Notes: generated by a model not told the origin, from the sequence alone. Shown: positions 1-11,789, counted from the first letter of the stretch. The stretch is DNA of 64,000 nt from Linyphia triangularis (GCA_963978545.1 OZ021729.1:80764670-80828669); one strand, 5' to 3'. Numbers and translations are program-made.

Positions 1-1463
1 TTCCAAGTGCACATTAGTAAACTTTGATGGCCATTTCGTACGTGTTTTGATTAAGTGTATTTCGTTGGATTTTTACCATGCCTCCTTCAAAATAGAGAAG
101 AAAGGAATTTGAAGGACTTGATTAACTTAGTTAAAGGTGTATAACCATCAAATGTTTACACAAAGAATTTAAAAAGAATATTTCCGTTTGGACACGCGTT
201 ATCGCGATGTCCTCCTGTTAAATTTAAGGGGTGTTTTTGATAGTTTACCTGTTACCAATTAATTTCAAAACATCCATTTCTTATTTAAAATTGAACATAA
301 CAGGAATGCAATCAAAATCCCAGATTATTTCCAATTTTTAAAAAAATAAAACTTCTGTTACAGCTTACATACATAATAGCGGCATGCACGGCAAAAAAAT
401 CGCTGTTTTGATGCTAAATTTGATCCGATTTGGAAAATAAAAAAATGCACAAATTTCAGGACATAGTCAAAGTTCTTTAGTCGGAATACTCTCTATCTAA
501 CAATGGCAAACCTACAAGATGAAGTTTAAGGTTGAGTCATTCAAACTTTAGAAAATTTTGAAAGAGTGAAAAGTTCTTATCTTAAAACCTTTTTATTATA
601 CTAAAACATTCTTATCTTAATTTTACTGTATTATAAATTGATATTTTTATAAAAATTACTATTTGACAACAATTTTACTGTGTATATTGCACTTTAATTT
701 TAATAATTTTTTCAGTCTCATTCCAGCAGAATTAGGACTGAAGCATTTTATCAGTATTTTGATATCTTTTAAGTTTCTGAGCGAGTTTTTGATTCACAGA
801 TTTTTGCATTATTATTTTTTCCCTTTAGAATATTGAAAATTATTTATCGTGGTTGAAAAGTATAACAATATTGAAATTGTGGCAGAAGAAGCGTATGCAA
901 ATTTCTGCAATTTGCCATAAAAGGGCCCTCGTAAACAGGAATTGCCCTTTTTTTGGAAAATAGCACCCTGCCCTTTTTCATTTCTAGGATTAACTCTGCT
1001 ATGAAGATAGTGTATACTAAATATATATATAAAAAACAAAATAAAGATGAAGAATGTAAGTAAATTCAAAGATCATCAAATACAAGGGAAGCACAACAGA
1101 TTACCAGAGCAAAAGCAGCTCGGTAAAAAAAAAACCTGTAAATAATAATATAAATACAATAAGAGGTTAACAGAGAATGCGAGACATCGTGAGGGATATT
1201 TCCAGAACTGTACAAGAAAAGTTCTGATTTTGTAAACAGGTGGAATGTGGATCATTCCCCTGAGGACGTTTACTTCTTGATGTTTTTATATTAAAAATAT
1301 GTATACATATAAACATAAAATGAATTGTTTTTTTCTTCTTGATAAATATTAAATAAACATAATACATCATTGTTGAGTTATTTTGGTTTAAAGTCAAAAA
1401 GGTGATTTTTATAAATATCTCAAGAGCGGAGTTTAATCAGAAGGAGAGATTGAGAAAACGCAC
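1..1463. other. Intron or downstream part of the Q-rich gene
   Basis: This stretch lies 3' of the last visible exon of the minus-strand Q-rich gene, so it should be intron. It is AT-rich. I found no splice-bounded open frame on either strand, and the two short open frames here (812-1069 and 1167-1397, minus) are low-complexity and resemble nothing I know. The remaining exons of the gene are presumably left of the window. Confidence 0.4.
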
Positions 1464-2420
1464 CTGAGGATGTTGGTATAAGCAGTTGTGCACCCTGGAT
1501 GCCTTGAATGGGCTGGCCACCTGCTAGAATGAACTGAGGGTTGCCACCAACCTGGCCCTGTACAGAATAGTAAAAAAAAATAGGTTACTTTAGTCACTGG
1601 AATAGAATATATGCATTAGTGGGATAACAGGGTGGCCACAAAATTCTGGAAAAAAAGTTCCTTGATAACCCCTAATAGATTTCTAAAAAATTCCCTGATT
1701 TTACGGCAAACTATTTTTCAAATTTCTCCGACTTTTCCAGATGTGTAGACACCTGATTAAATAGAATATGTATGCTAAAGAGATAATATGGCAATTTTTT
1801 TTAAATAATTTTGGTGGTAACAAAAAGTTTAAATTATTCTGTAACGGAGAAAGGTGCCTTCAGACCCAGGGATGAGAGTGATCAGAGAGCAAAAAGGAGG
1901 AAATCCAAAAAGCTCGCAGAAGGAATACACAAAAATTCAACAAAAAAAAAGTATGCAGGAAGGATGAGTCAATAATTTTAAAGATACAATGAAATTTCTC
2001 ATACTATATAATAATTACATTTCAAATATTAGGAGTTAGTGAAGTAATCTGTGAGGAAAGGGGAGCTAAGAGGGAAAATCTTTTGTTTAGACATGAGGAA
2101 AAGTATACTTTTTGCAAGAAAAACTGGTTCTGATCAGAAAAATGTGGATCCTCAAAACAGGGACTAAAAGAGGAAAATGTTGCATAAAAAACCAAAAAGG
2201 AGGAAATCCTCCAAAAGGAGGAAAACTGTCATCCCTGCAGACCAAAGAAAATTTCTCTGATTTTTGTTAAATTTTGAACAATTCTCTGATTTTGTCCAGT
2301 ATCAAAAAGCTCCCTGACATTTCACTGATTTCTAGGTTCTGCGGCCACTCTGTTTCTTTACTTTTTACTGAAACAAGTTGCTTTGTAAATTTGAAGAAAA
2401 ATAGCTTACAAAGCAACAAG

Positions 2421-2461
<41 letters not shown>

Positions 2462-5400
2462 CAATTGAAAAACATTAAAAGCCAGAATCAGAAATTAATG
2501 ACTAAAATATTAAGTCCCGACTGAGTTTCTTCGTCAGGAGGTTCGAACCCAGTAGGAATTTCAGTGGATGCGTTTCTGAAGAGCAATCAAATGCCCCAAG
2601 CCCCAACGCATCCAGCAGTAATAGAAGGGAAGTCAAATGCATGCAAAAATAACTTATTATGAAATACCTTGAAAACTAAAAAATAAACCATATACGCACG
2701 CCTATTATATGAAAATAAACCATACATGTATTTCATATTAAGTTATTTCTGTATGCATTTGACTTCCTGTCTATTTCTGCCGGATGCACTGGGGCTTGAG
2801 GACAATTAATAAAATTTTTCAATTGCTCTTCAGAAACGCATCCACTGAAATCCCGACTGTGTTCAAGCCCCATGAAAAAGAAATTCAGTGGGGATTTCAT
2901 ATTTTATATTTTAGTCATTAATTTATGATTCTGGCTTTTAATATTTTTCCAATTGTAATTTTTTTAGGATTGCATTGGATATTCTGCCTTCATGTAGCAA
3001 TGTGCTGAAAATGTGTGTGCAATGGTTTTATAATATTTTTCAATTTTGTACAATAGTTTTGATTTTTCTACAATAGATTAATTTTTGTCTTTCCTGAATC
3101 TAAAGCAACAAGATAATGTTATAATCATCTGTGAATTCATTACCTTGCCTTCCCCTATAAAGATGTATTAACAAGAAGCAGAGATATGTTTGTATAAACT
3201 AACAAATATCTGGAACAGAATTTTCTATAGTATTTAGATGATTAGAGAAGTTAAAAATACTAAACTATTTTAGATTTTATGTGGAAATTTTTAGACATTA
3301 GAATTTTATACATAAAAGCATCATACAACAAACTTTGCTATATCTCCTAACAAAGACCAGAAGTATTATGCAATACAAAATCAGCTTACCTGCTGCTGAA
3401 CAGCATTAGGATGTCCATTGACAGCTACCATTCCTTGCATCTGTTGATTCTGAACAATCTGCTGCTGCGCATTGGCAGCTTGTTGCTGTTGTTGCGTATT
3501 TACGGGTTGTTGTTGTTGCATGATCTGCGTTGTTTGCCCTGTCATCTGGTTGACGACATTGAACGTCTGGTTGGTGAGACCGTTCAGAGCAGATATTTGC
3601 TGTAGTCCTTGAAGGTTCATCATCCCTGCCAGTTGGGAAGGGGCAGCCATCATCTGGCCAGCAGCATTCGTTGTGATATGCTGCAGCATGCCAGCGTTGA
3701 TGCCTTGTAGCTGGCCGTTGCTGAATTTAGCCATCTGGATGGAGTTCGGTAAAGAGCCTGCAACAACAAATAAGGAATGAGTTTAAAAAGTTGTCTTGGA
3801 TGGAAAAAATATTCCCAGACAGTTAGAAAACTTCATTCTTTGATCAGGAATAAAAAAAGAAATTTAAATTTATAACTAGTCATGCCCAAGCAGTACACAA
3901 GAGGTGAGCATGGAATAAAACTGATATTTTTTATTTGATACTACTTACAATTCTATAATTCATTACACCCAGGTTCATAACTCGTAACATAGTAAGAATA
4001 AGGATGACCTACCTTGGGCATTGATGAGTGTGGTTTTATGGGAAGAGTCCTCCATTCCGCCATTCATGTTCTGCTGGACTACCATAAGCTGGTCGGGCAT
4101 GTTGGGATCTTGCATGGCCACCAAACCAGGTTGCAACTGGCCAGCCTGATTAAAGACTGCTGTGGCACCCATGGGTACCAAGTTGGGAGGAGCAGACGAG
4201 CAACTCACAAGGTTCTCCTGAGAGAGTGAAGAAACAAATAGGTGAATACGATAAATGAAAATTCAGTGATAAGATCATTTAATTTATATAGACTATGAAT
4301 TGCAATATTTGAATTGCTAAAAATCTAAAAAGAGTCTTATGTCTTGCAGGTCAAGTCTATTTTAATATAAGCTTTGCAATGCAAGACTGCTTTCGGAAAC
4401 TGGCAGATACAGTTGTACTGTGGCACACTGGTTTGTTTTAATTAAGGGGTAATTCTTAGTACAGGTTTTAATGATTTCTCTAAAGGAGATGCAAATGCAA
4501 GCAAGTTAAAACTACAAGACCTTTCGGAAGACATTCTTCCACCATAGATCTTGGGGTACAGTACATGACTATGCTAGAATACCTTACTATGTTCTAGGAT
4601 TTGATAGAAGAAGAATCAGTATAGAATAAGGAATGCAACCTTCTTATCAGTGGTATCAATTAAGGGAAGGGAGGAGAATGTAGGGTACTTAACCTAATTT
4701 TTTCCTAATAGTTTGTCACTCTCTGTTGCTTCTTATTAATTTAAATAATGGTGCCCAACTATTGCAATTTTTGACAACTTCAATATAAAAACATGTGTGT
4801 GAAAGTATTGCTCAAAAATCAGATGATTAATTGAATCCAGTAATTTCAAGCCAAAAAATTTCAAAACTCAAATCAGATTGAAATCATTGATATTACACTA
4901 AAATTTATGATTTTAAGAGTTATAAAAGAGCAATAAAATACTTACATGCTGAAAATCCCCACAAGTCTGATACATCTGGAAATTAAAATTATAAAAATTA
5001 AATATGAATCAAAATAAAGAGAAAATATTGCTTGAATGTTATACAAAAGAGTTTAATAATAGATATTCTAGATTTTTTTTTAAATCTTGATTATTGAAAA
5101 CTAGTAAAAACCATGTTTAAAAGAGATTTGATTATTACAGTTGATTTTTACTTGTTTAAGTAAAATTAATAAAATATACCCCAAACAGAAAAATCTAAAA
5201 CAAAATCTCAATCACATTAAAATATCCTATCACATTAAAATAAGTCAAGGTACTAATGTTCAAATCTAAATTTAAGACAGATTCACATTACAATTGGCTG
5301 TTCCTAGATAAATAAAAGAATATGTGACAATAACAGTATTATGAACTGTAACAACCTACAGTACAAAACTTATAGTTAGAAACTAAAAATGTAATGTAGT

Positions 5401-5598
5401 AAAAACATTTCCACAGTACTTGGACTTGTGTTACATCTTTTCACGAGTGGATAAACTTTAACTGGACTATTAACTTGCCTGTTCTGCCTTCATGGGGCGA
5501 GGAGACACAGAAACAGTTCCATTGGTCATCAGGCCAGCTGAACTTCTATCAGATGGTAGGGCTTCTGCAAATTCATCACAACTTTCCTCAGAATCCAT
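1464..5598 (-). CDS. Glutamine-rich transcription-factor-like protein, N-terminal part (partial gene)
   Basis: Five minus-strand exons join in frame: 5598-5479, 4975-4946, 4217-4013, 3757-3390 and 1557-1464. They give 272 residues and continue off the left edge. The start ATG at 5598 follows a good acceptor (exon from 5619) and a four-codon upstream ORF. Residues 1-40 are acidic and Ser-rich. Residues 51-118 contain many Gln, Asn and Met. Residues 119-240 are a Q/N-rich activation-type segment with runs such as QQQQ and TQQQQQ. The last visible exon reads QFILAGGQ, then QGIQGAQLLIPT, in the style of the Gln-rich N-terminal regions of POU-class (Oct/Pdm) or similar activators. No DNA-binding domain is visible, so the family is unproven. 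The first coding intron uses a GC donor (CAG|GCAAGT). A nuclear role in transcription is inference. The gene starts head-to-head with VPS41. Confidence 0.7.
1628..2353. mobile_element. Interspersed repeat copy A, split by a younger insertion
   Basis: The left end begins CAGGGTGGCCACA and the right end, reverse-complemented, begins CAGAGTGGCCGCA, so they form an inverted terminal repeat. The body matches, in reverse orientation, the copies at 13030-13372 and 17476-17842, for example around 'AATAGATTTCTAAA' and 'CCAGATGTGTAGA'. Positions 1867-2237 are a separate element inserted into it. There is no coding content. The family is probably a non-autonomous DNA transposon. Confidence 0.6.
1867..2237. 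mobile_element. 371-bp non-autonomous hAT-like element with 6-bp target duplication
   Basis: The ends are CAGGGATGAGAGT and, reverse-complemented on the right, CAGGGATGACAGT. CAGACC sits directly outside both ends (1861-1866 and 2238-2243), a perfect 6-bp duplication. The interior is purine-rich, with a repeated AAAAGGAGGAAATCC motif and no open frame. The element lies inside repeat copy A, so it is younger than that copy. Ends and duplication length match the elements at 24314 and 53929. Confidence 0.65.
2423..3101. mobile_element. Foldback element with about 250-bp inverted arms
   Basis: The left arm (about 2455-2690) and right arm (about 2705-2965) are imperfect reverse complements. Shared segments include 'TCAGTGGATGCGTTTCTG' and 'GGAAGTCAAATGCAT'. 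A 33-A tract (2426-2458) lies inside the left end. The whole block is flanked by a 13-bp direct repeat, AAAGCAACAAGAT (2410-2422 and 3102-3114), which looks like a target-site duplication. The left arm contains GGTTCGAACCC, a match to the tRNA B box, but no tRNA folds here. Confidence 0.55.
2426..2458. repeat. Poly(A) tract, 33 bp
   Basis: An uninterrupted run of A inside the left arm of the foldback element. Confidence 0.95.
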
Positions 5599-5969
5599 CT
5601 TAGCTTATGGAGTGAGCATCTAGGACATAAGTAGTCAGAAATTATTACATTTACATTATTGCTGTAATAAATTGAAGATAAAACAGAAAACACCAGAGGG
5701 ACTCAAACATTGACATAAGATGTTGAAATAGAAGGTTACTTTTATTAAGGCCTGTAAACTAAACAATTATTTGGAAGAGCACACATTAAACATAAAAATA
5801 AATTTTCAATAAACTCAGAAAACTGCAATTTTCCTTTACACATGTACAGTATAGTTTAAGAATTGAGAATCATACACACTTAGTATACATGAATTTTCTG
5901 TTCAGTAATACTATACTATTGTATAGTAGTACATTATGTAATACTAATACCTAAATACTTTATGTATAT

Positions 5970-7175
5970 TAGGGTGGTCCTTATTTTTCGACTTTCAAAT
6001 TTCTTTTTTCTCTACCCCCAGTTTTTTCCATTTGGTTATAAAAACATTATTATGACCAATATTTTAAAAATTTTAAAGTGATTAACCCGTGCTGCAACAA
6101 GCTTGAAGTTAGCATCATTGTAGCCACATTTTACTGTATTCCGCAGGGTGGTCTTTATTTTTAAACTTTCAAATTTCTTTATTCTTACCACCCAATTTTT
6201 TCCTATGACTAAAATGATTATTATGGGCATTTTTTAAAAAATTAAAAGTGATTTACATATGCAGCAACGAGCTTGAAGTTTGCATCCTGATGTCTCATTT
6301 TACTGTATTGCGCTATTTTGCTGATCATTTCACTTGTATGTTACATAAACACAGTCAGCAGTCAAATACTAAGAAATTATTGCAGAATGGCATAGCTCCA
6401 CTTATAAAGGACTATTAAGAGGATAACATTTTATGGTGAAAGAGTGGCAGAAATCTAGTATATCTCGACTTCCCTCATTTAATTCAGAGTAGATTTCAAT
6501 TTGAAGTTGTTGTTATTCTTTGTCTAAATTATAATACATAGTTTAAGAAGTAATACCGGTAACCTTTATTTAATAGTAAAGTTCATCACCAGATAACAAA
6601 TTACATGTCAATCAACAGTTTTTGTCAGTCTTGATTTATATCAAACTAGAGGTGAAGCTGACTGTCGGTGAAAGTCTTAAACAAGTTAGTTGCATGAGAG
6701 TGGTTAATATTTTGGTGCTTCCAAAGTGTTTATTACTGACTAATTGCTGTTCACATGGAAAACTAGTTAAGAAATAAATGTTGTATTTTCGTTGTAGAAT
6801 CATTACATCAATATTTTGCATCTTCCTTTTTTATTTAACGGAATAAAAAAATTGTGAACTATTTTCGTTCATTTTTGCCAATTTTGTGTCCATTTTTAGC
6901 ATTTTCATTATCAATCTAAATACATTATCAAAATTGGTCAAAAGGAGAAGATTTCAGGTATGTACAATCAAATCTGAAGAAATTTCATTTTTACAAAAAA
7001 TTAAAAATTTTGTCATATTTTTAACAACTTCAGGCTCATTGTGCCACGAGATAATATTATTTTATAGGAATTAAATTTGACATGCTTTTAAAATAGGTCG
7101 AAAAGGAAAAAATGAGAGGGTGAGAGTTAAAATCGGATGAAATTTCATTTTTGACCCCATATAAGGACCACCCTA
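5970..7175. mobile_element. hAT-like element, 1.2 kb, 15-bp perfect terminal inverted repeat
   Basis: The left end reads TAGGGTGGTCCTTAT and the right end is its exact reverse complement. The flanking 8-mers ATGTATAT (5962-5969) and ATGTATAC (7176-7183) differ at one base, as expected for an old 8-bp hAT duplication. No transposase is recognisable, so it is non-autonomous. The left end is duplicated in tandem (see 5971-6313). Confidence 0.75.
5971..6313. repeat. Tandem duplication of a transposon end, about 174-bp period
   Basis: Copy 1 (5971-6144) and copy 2 (6145-6313) both begin AGGGTGGTC, share 'ACTTTCAAATTTCTTT' and 'GAGCTTGAAGTT'-like blocks (copy 1 has one change), and end TTTTACTGTATT. 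The terminal inverted repeat is therefore present twice at this side of the element. Confidence 0.75.
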
Positions 7176-9000
7176 ATGTATACGTAAGTAAGAACGCCAA
7201 GATAAGGATTTATAATTTATACACAAGAAAAAGAAGTATAACTTTATTAAGTTTGAATTATTATGTAACTTTCTACCTTTTCATTGTTTAAAATAGGTAT
7301 TATGGAGAAATAATTTAAAATTTCATAGGATTACAAAGCCTCATTTTCTAAAAGAATTGCAACTTCATAGCAAAACAATGAAAATGAGTCGTTCGAACAA
7401 TAATAGAAAGATATTAAAAAGTCAGAGATTTTACGTAATTTAAAAAGTGTAATTTTACAAGGAAACCATAGAGCTTTACCTTCTTGTTATAGAAAAACAT
7501 TTCTTTTAAATTCTGAAACCTAGAAGAAAAAAAAAATTCAATAAAATTCCAAATGGATTAAATCAACAAAATCCAGATATTAAAATAGTTTTATCTCATT
7601 AATGTCACGCTCCAAGTTTTATTTTTTCAACAGTTCAATACATAAACTAAGCCTACTGAATATTCAAATGCCGCATGCATTTATGACATTTCTCTTGAAA
7701 ATTATATAAAAACTTATTAGTGGGTTCATCTAACCTTTCAGATGTATTTGGACTATCACATCTTTTTTAAGACACATCTCAAACTGAACTGTTTTTTAAT
7801 GTAAGTTTCATGTGCTTTCCTAATTATAAAAGTTGTTAAACATCAAAGTTATTTTTTTCTAAAATGATCAATTTTCAACCCTAGTTCATCACTTCAAAAT
7901 AAGTATCTCACTATGTGAAAAAATATTGTGTTTAAATAAGTAACCACTCTTTTAACTTGGAATTTATGGATGATGTCATGCACCAGGCAGCTTTGTAAGA
8001 GGCTAACAAAATTTGAAATTTCCCAAAATTCCTATTTATTTTTAAAGGTGTCATTGTAATTGGTCAATTTTTTTAAAGCAAAACATAGTATCAGAACCTG
8101 GGAATTTAAATAAAATATAAATTACCTTTTCATCGCACTTTAAAAAGGGTTTTAAAGCAACCGTAAATAATGCAAATACAGATTTATTTTATCTCCATAC
8201 AAAGCAACTAAAAATAGTCAGGTCCCAAAGGAGCATCTATATCCAAATAGGTTGGATGTACCAGTTATGGCCACTTCCTCACAAAACTCCTCCCAATTAG
8301 TAACTGAGATCTCCCAAACTTAAAGAATTTGCTTTAACATTTCTTCTACACTGTTGTGTACCTGGCTCATCTCACTGGGTGAGAAATTCTAATTCTAAAA
8401 TATAAAAAAAAAATCAGAAAGCAATAGTACACTGGATATTACTCTTCCTTAAGCAAAATATTAAGGGCTGAGCTTGTTTAATCTGAAAACATCTGGAACA
8501 TAAATTTACTCCTTAAGACTTGAGATACTTTTTTTTAAAGTCAGTAAAAGGTAAGCTTCAACATTGGGTTTCATCATCTCTCTTCTTCAACATCTCACAT
8601 TATTAAAATTTAAATACTGTCAAATGCATATGGCCATAACTGAGTTAGTGTTAGTGCTAGTTTTGGCTAGGGCAGTGAAATCCTAATTACCAGACAAAAG
8701 TTAACTAAAAATTAAATAGGTTAGGCAGGTTATAATGAAAAGGATTAGAAAAAAATTACAAAAATGGCTGTTCATGTTATGAGAAGTTAGTAATTTAATT
8801 TTACGTAAAGAAAAATGACACAGAACTTGTTGAAAAGGTTGTTTATTAAACAACAACTGATCGCAATCAAAGCTTTCTGAGCCCTAGTTCAACTGCTCAA
8901 GAAGACTACTATTTAGAACTTTTGTTTTCTCTTTAGACAATCGTCATGACACCAGTTAAATCGAAAAAGAGGTTTTGTTATTCAATTCACCTTCAAAGGA

Positions 9001-9650
9001 ATAAAATGCAATTCGCAAAGGTTGGTTGGCTTGTACGCTCAATGACCTATTTTTAAATACAATGACGGCTAATTAGGCCGGGACCTAGAGCTTAAAGTGG
9101 ATTCAGAACCACAAAAAATATCCATGACTAATCCGGGATTTGAATCGGGCATCTTTGGCATGCGAGGCCAGAAGGCAACCCCACAGCCATCAGATGGGTC
9201 AATTCGCAAAGGTATGTCCATTTCTAAAGCAAGTCGAACATTTGGTGTTCTACTGTCAACCATACGCCACAAAATTGCAGGACAAGCTTTTAGGCATAGC
9301 CAAAATGGTTTTTCCCATAAACAATGAGAACCTTTAAGATTCTAATAAAAAAATTGTCCAAGCAGGAGAAATGAAAACTCCTTTTTAAGATGAGAAGATG
9401 GGAAAAAGATGGTTTGAGTAGTTTTTTAAATATCCCCCAAGGGTCCACCAGAAACACTCAGAATATCTTAGAAAAGCTAGGACGAGTGTAACTGAAGAAA
9501 AAATAAGAAAATAGTTTCAGGAAGTGAAAACACTCTTGGCAGAAAATATTAGTGTTCTTAAAGATCCAAGGTGGGTTTTTAACACTGATGAAACAGCATT
9601 TTTCTTATGACCTCAGGCCTCATATTAGCTTCTAAAGGTGAAAGTGTTTA
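9001..9650 (+). pseudogene. Decayed pogo-type transposase
   Basis: Before the SINE the frame ends in ...NAIRKG. After it, the frame reads AIRKGMSISKASRTFGV, a pipsqueak-type helix-turn-helix as found in pogo transposases. Further on, fragments in shifted frames include a segment 'FQEVKTLLAE' and then 'PRWVFNTDETAFFL' near 9570-9605, which fits the first catalytic Asp region (N-x-DET) of pogo DDE transposases. Several stops and frameshifts and the SINE insertion show that it is dead. Confidence 0.7.
9023..9199 (-). mobile_element. tRNA-derived SINE, 177 bp
   Basis: A perfect 14-bp duplication, CAATTCGCAAAGGT, flanks it (9009-9022 and 9200-9213). Read on the minus strand from 9199, the head has an A-box-like TGGCTGTGGGG, an anticodon-like hairpin (TGGC, 7-nt loop, GCCA) and a B-box-like GATTCAAATCC. 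A non-tRNA tail of about 100 bp follows. Removing one duplication restores the reading of the pogo helix-turn-helix, so the insertion came after the pogo element. Confidence 0.75.
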
Positions 9651-11256
9651 GATGTGGCTGTATTTAGAATCAAAGGAGAGGGAAAAGGAAAATGCTAAGA
9701 CGAAGAAAAAGTCTAAAAATATTAATGACAATAGTGATGATTGGAACTGTAAATGTGTGTGAAACAAGCTGGATATCAGAAGACTGAAATATAATTTCTT
9801 TTAATGCCTCTGTGTCTAGTGACACTTTGATGACCATAACTGGTACATGAAGATGGCCATAACTAGCACATAGTGGCCATAGCTGGTGAAAAATGTCAAT
9901 TTTCTTCTTTTTTTAAATTTTAAATATATCAGTAGTGTAACTTGTCTTCACATGTAAAAATCTGAAAGCCAATTAAATTTACAATAAAATGGCATATTTT
10001 ATAATTTTTTCCCACTGCAGAATTTTTTTATTTAAAGAATTTTTCTCAAAGTGGCCATAACTGGTACATCCACCCTATGTATATTTTATGGCAAAAAAAC
10101 ACATAAAAGCAATTTTAAAATGAGAAATTTCTAAAATTTTTACAAAAGTTCCAAACAAAAAATTAATATTCTAAATAAGAGAATGCTTAAGTTGAAAATG
10201 TGATTAGAGAAAATATTAATTAATACAACTTTAAAAAAAGCATTGAATTTTTCAGTACAAAGCCATGCTTAATGTTAAAGTACAATTTAAATGTTTTCAA
10301 ACAATAAGCGAAAAACTAATAATTCTGGCAAAACATGGGGGAATCATGAAATGAAGTATGTATTGTTTTCCAAATAGCTGTGTCATGCAACAAATAAATG
10401 CTAATTTTGTAATTATTTTATTCAATTAAAAATAACGGATCAATAAAGGGGGAAAGATTTCCCAATACCAAGTATAGAATAAAAAGAGCATTACAGGCAT
10501 AATTCCTTGCAACAGTTCTCAGATTCCGCAAAAGACACCGTATAGAAGTCCATATCCAAAAACAAAATTTCAGTAATCGTAATTTATTCCGATTTGCATA
10601 TGCAAATTCCGCGATTTGTCCCTGCAGCGAACACAAAACAATAAATTATGCAAATAACGGCAACAAAAAGCACATGTCAACAAGCACTTCTGATAACCGG
10701 AAGCAATACTCAACGCACGCTACAGAAATCCAGTTTCGTAATCGCATCAGATTATTAAAAGCACTGCATCACTAATTACAATAATGTTATCTCCAACATA
10801 GCGTCTTGGTACAAATCAACCTATCAGCAGCCAGCCGGCCTTTACACCTTTCTCGCAACATGATATAACAACGAAAAACAACACATTCAAGTTATGATCC
10901 ATAAATTATGATTTGTTAAACTTCTTTCCGATGAACATCAAAAGGAAGAAAATGCAAAACTTACATGATACGATGGATAGATTATCAAACCCGTGTTTTG
11001 GTGTAAAAAATGCTTGATCAGGATTGTCTCCCGCCAGCTTTCATGGCCAAAATGCTTAGATGAAGGAGTCTGCCCACACTCTATAAATTATGATAATATC
11101 CTGAAACTCAACAAAACCACGCGCTTTCTGTTGACTTCAGAAATCAGATAAATGCGGATCCATCGAAGACAAATTAATAGCAGAGTTTACATTTGATATC
11201 GAAAAATAAACAAAAGGTGATAAACAATTTTCTTCTTTGGAAGTAGCGTTACTTAC

Positions 11257-11340
11257 CCTTTGTTGGTTCGGGATGTCCAGTTAGGGGGTAGTATAAAAAT
11301 TAGTGCCCCACCAGATTTACCGTCACTTTAAATTTGTGAG
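11257..11340 (-). other. Putative non-coding first exon of the Q-rich gene
   Basis: Reading the minus strand, a strong donor (CAAAGG|GTAAGT) ends an exon at 11257. The next good acceptor that leads to the coding start lies before 5619. The transcription start is not determined; 11340 is only a nominal limit. Another possible donor (CAT|GTAAGT) lies near 10963. Confidence 0.35.
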
Positions 11341-11776
11341 TATTTATTCAGATTGCTAAACCGTGTTATCGATACAAATGATCTAGGACCAATTTCAAAA
11401 CTTTCCAAACAGTTTGTTGGGATTTTGAAAGTGCTCAAAAATACATTTCAATTTTCATCAATCGGAACCACAACAAAAACTGAATTTTACAGTTTGTTTA
11501 CATACTCAACCCCTCGTGCATGTTTTCGCAGTGTTCTTCCACCTATAAAAAATAGTTCGGTTAATAATAAGTAACAATAGTTGCCTATAACTTTTTGTGG
11601 TAAATTAACTCGATGAATCTCGTAGGATTAAATATTTTCTCTTATATTCGTAATACTAACTAACAAATAAATGAGGTTTCATGAAAATGATAATTACTGC
11701 ATTGAGGATTGCAGTATGACGGCTGTTGAATAATAATGTAAACATAAGGGGTGGTGTCATTTGAAAGCTGCATGAT
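11341..11776. promoter_or_regulatory. Presumed bidirectional promoter of the Q-rich gene and VPS41
   Basis: About 0.5 kb separates the putative first exon of the minus-strand Q-rich gene from the VPS41 start codon. There is no convincing TATA box or conserved element, and the small open frame at 11353-11574 looks fortuitous. The promoter call rests on the head-to-head gene arrangement alone. Confidence 0.4.
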
Positions 11777-11789
11777 ATGGAGGCAGTAG
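11772..11789 (+). other. Short upstream ORF overlapping the VPS41 start
   Basis: An ATG at 11772, five bases before the VPS41 ATG and in another frame, opens a five-codon ORF that stops at TAG (11787-11789) inside the VPS41 coding sequence. If transcribed, it could lower initiation at the main start. No evidence of use is visible. Confidence 0.4.

Larger units (their letters stand above)
8250..10075 (+). mobile_element. Pogo/Tigger-type element, TA-flanked, degenerate
   Basis: The left end reads GGTTGGATGTACCAGTTATG and continues GCCACTT; the right end is its reverse complement with one mismatch, about 27 bp in all. TA flanks both ends (8248-8249 and 10076-10077), the mark of the Tc1/mariner/pogo superfamily. 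The motif TGGCCATAACTGGTACAT and variants recur near both ends (8262, 8631, 9835, 9852, 9873, 10051), like subterminal protein-binding repeats. The transposase is broken, and a SINE sits inside it. Confidence 0.8.
5599..11256 (-). other. Putative 5' UTR intron of the Q-rich gene, rich in transposons
   Basis: If the non-coding exon near 11.3 kb is real, this is one long 5' UTR intron (the first 21 bases, 5599-5619, belong to the coding exon's leader). It holds a hAT-like element (5970-7175) and a pogo-type element (8250-10075). No host exon is evident in the rest. Possible minus-strand donors near 7482, 8120 and 10963 could mark extra non-coding exons, but I cannot support them. Confidence 0.4.

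Noticed and set aside
2526..2570. A possible tRNA gene because of GGTTCGAACCC
   Set aside because: The B box is a palindrome inside a foldback arm. No A box at the right distance and no cloverleaf could be drawn.
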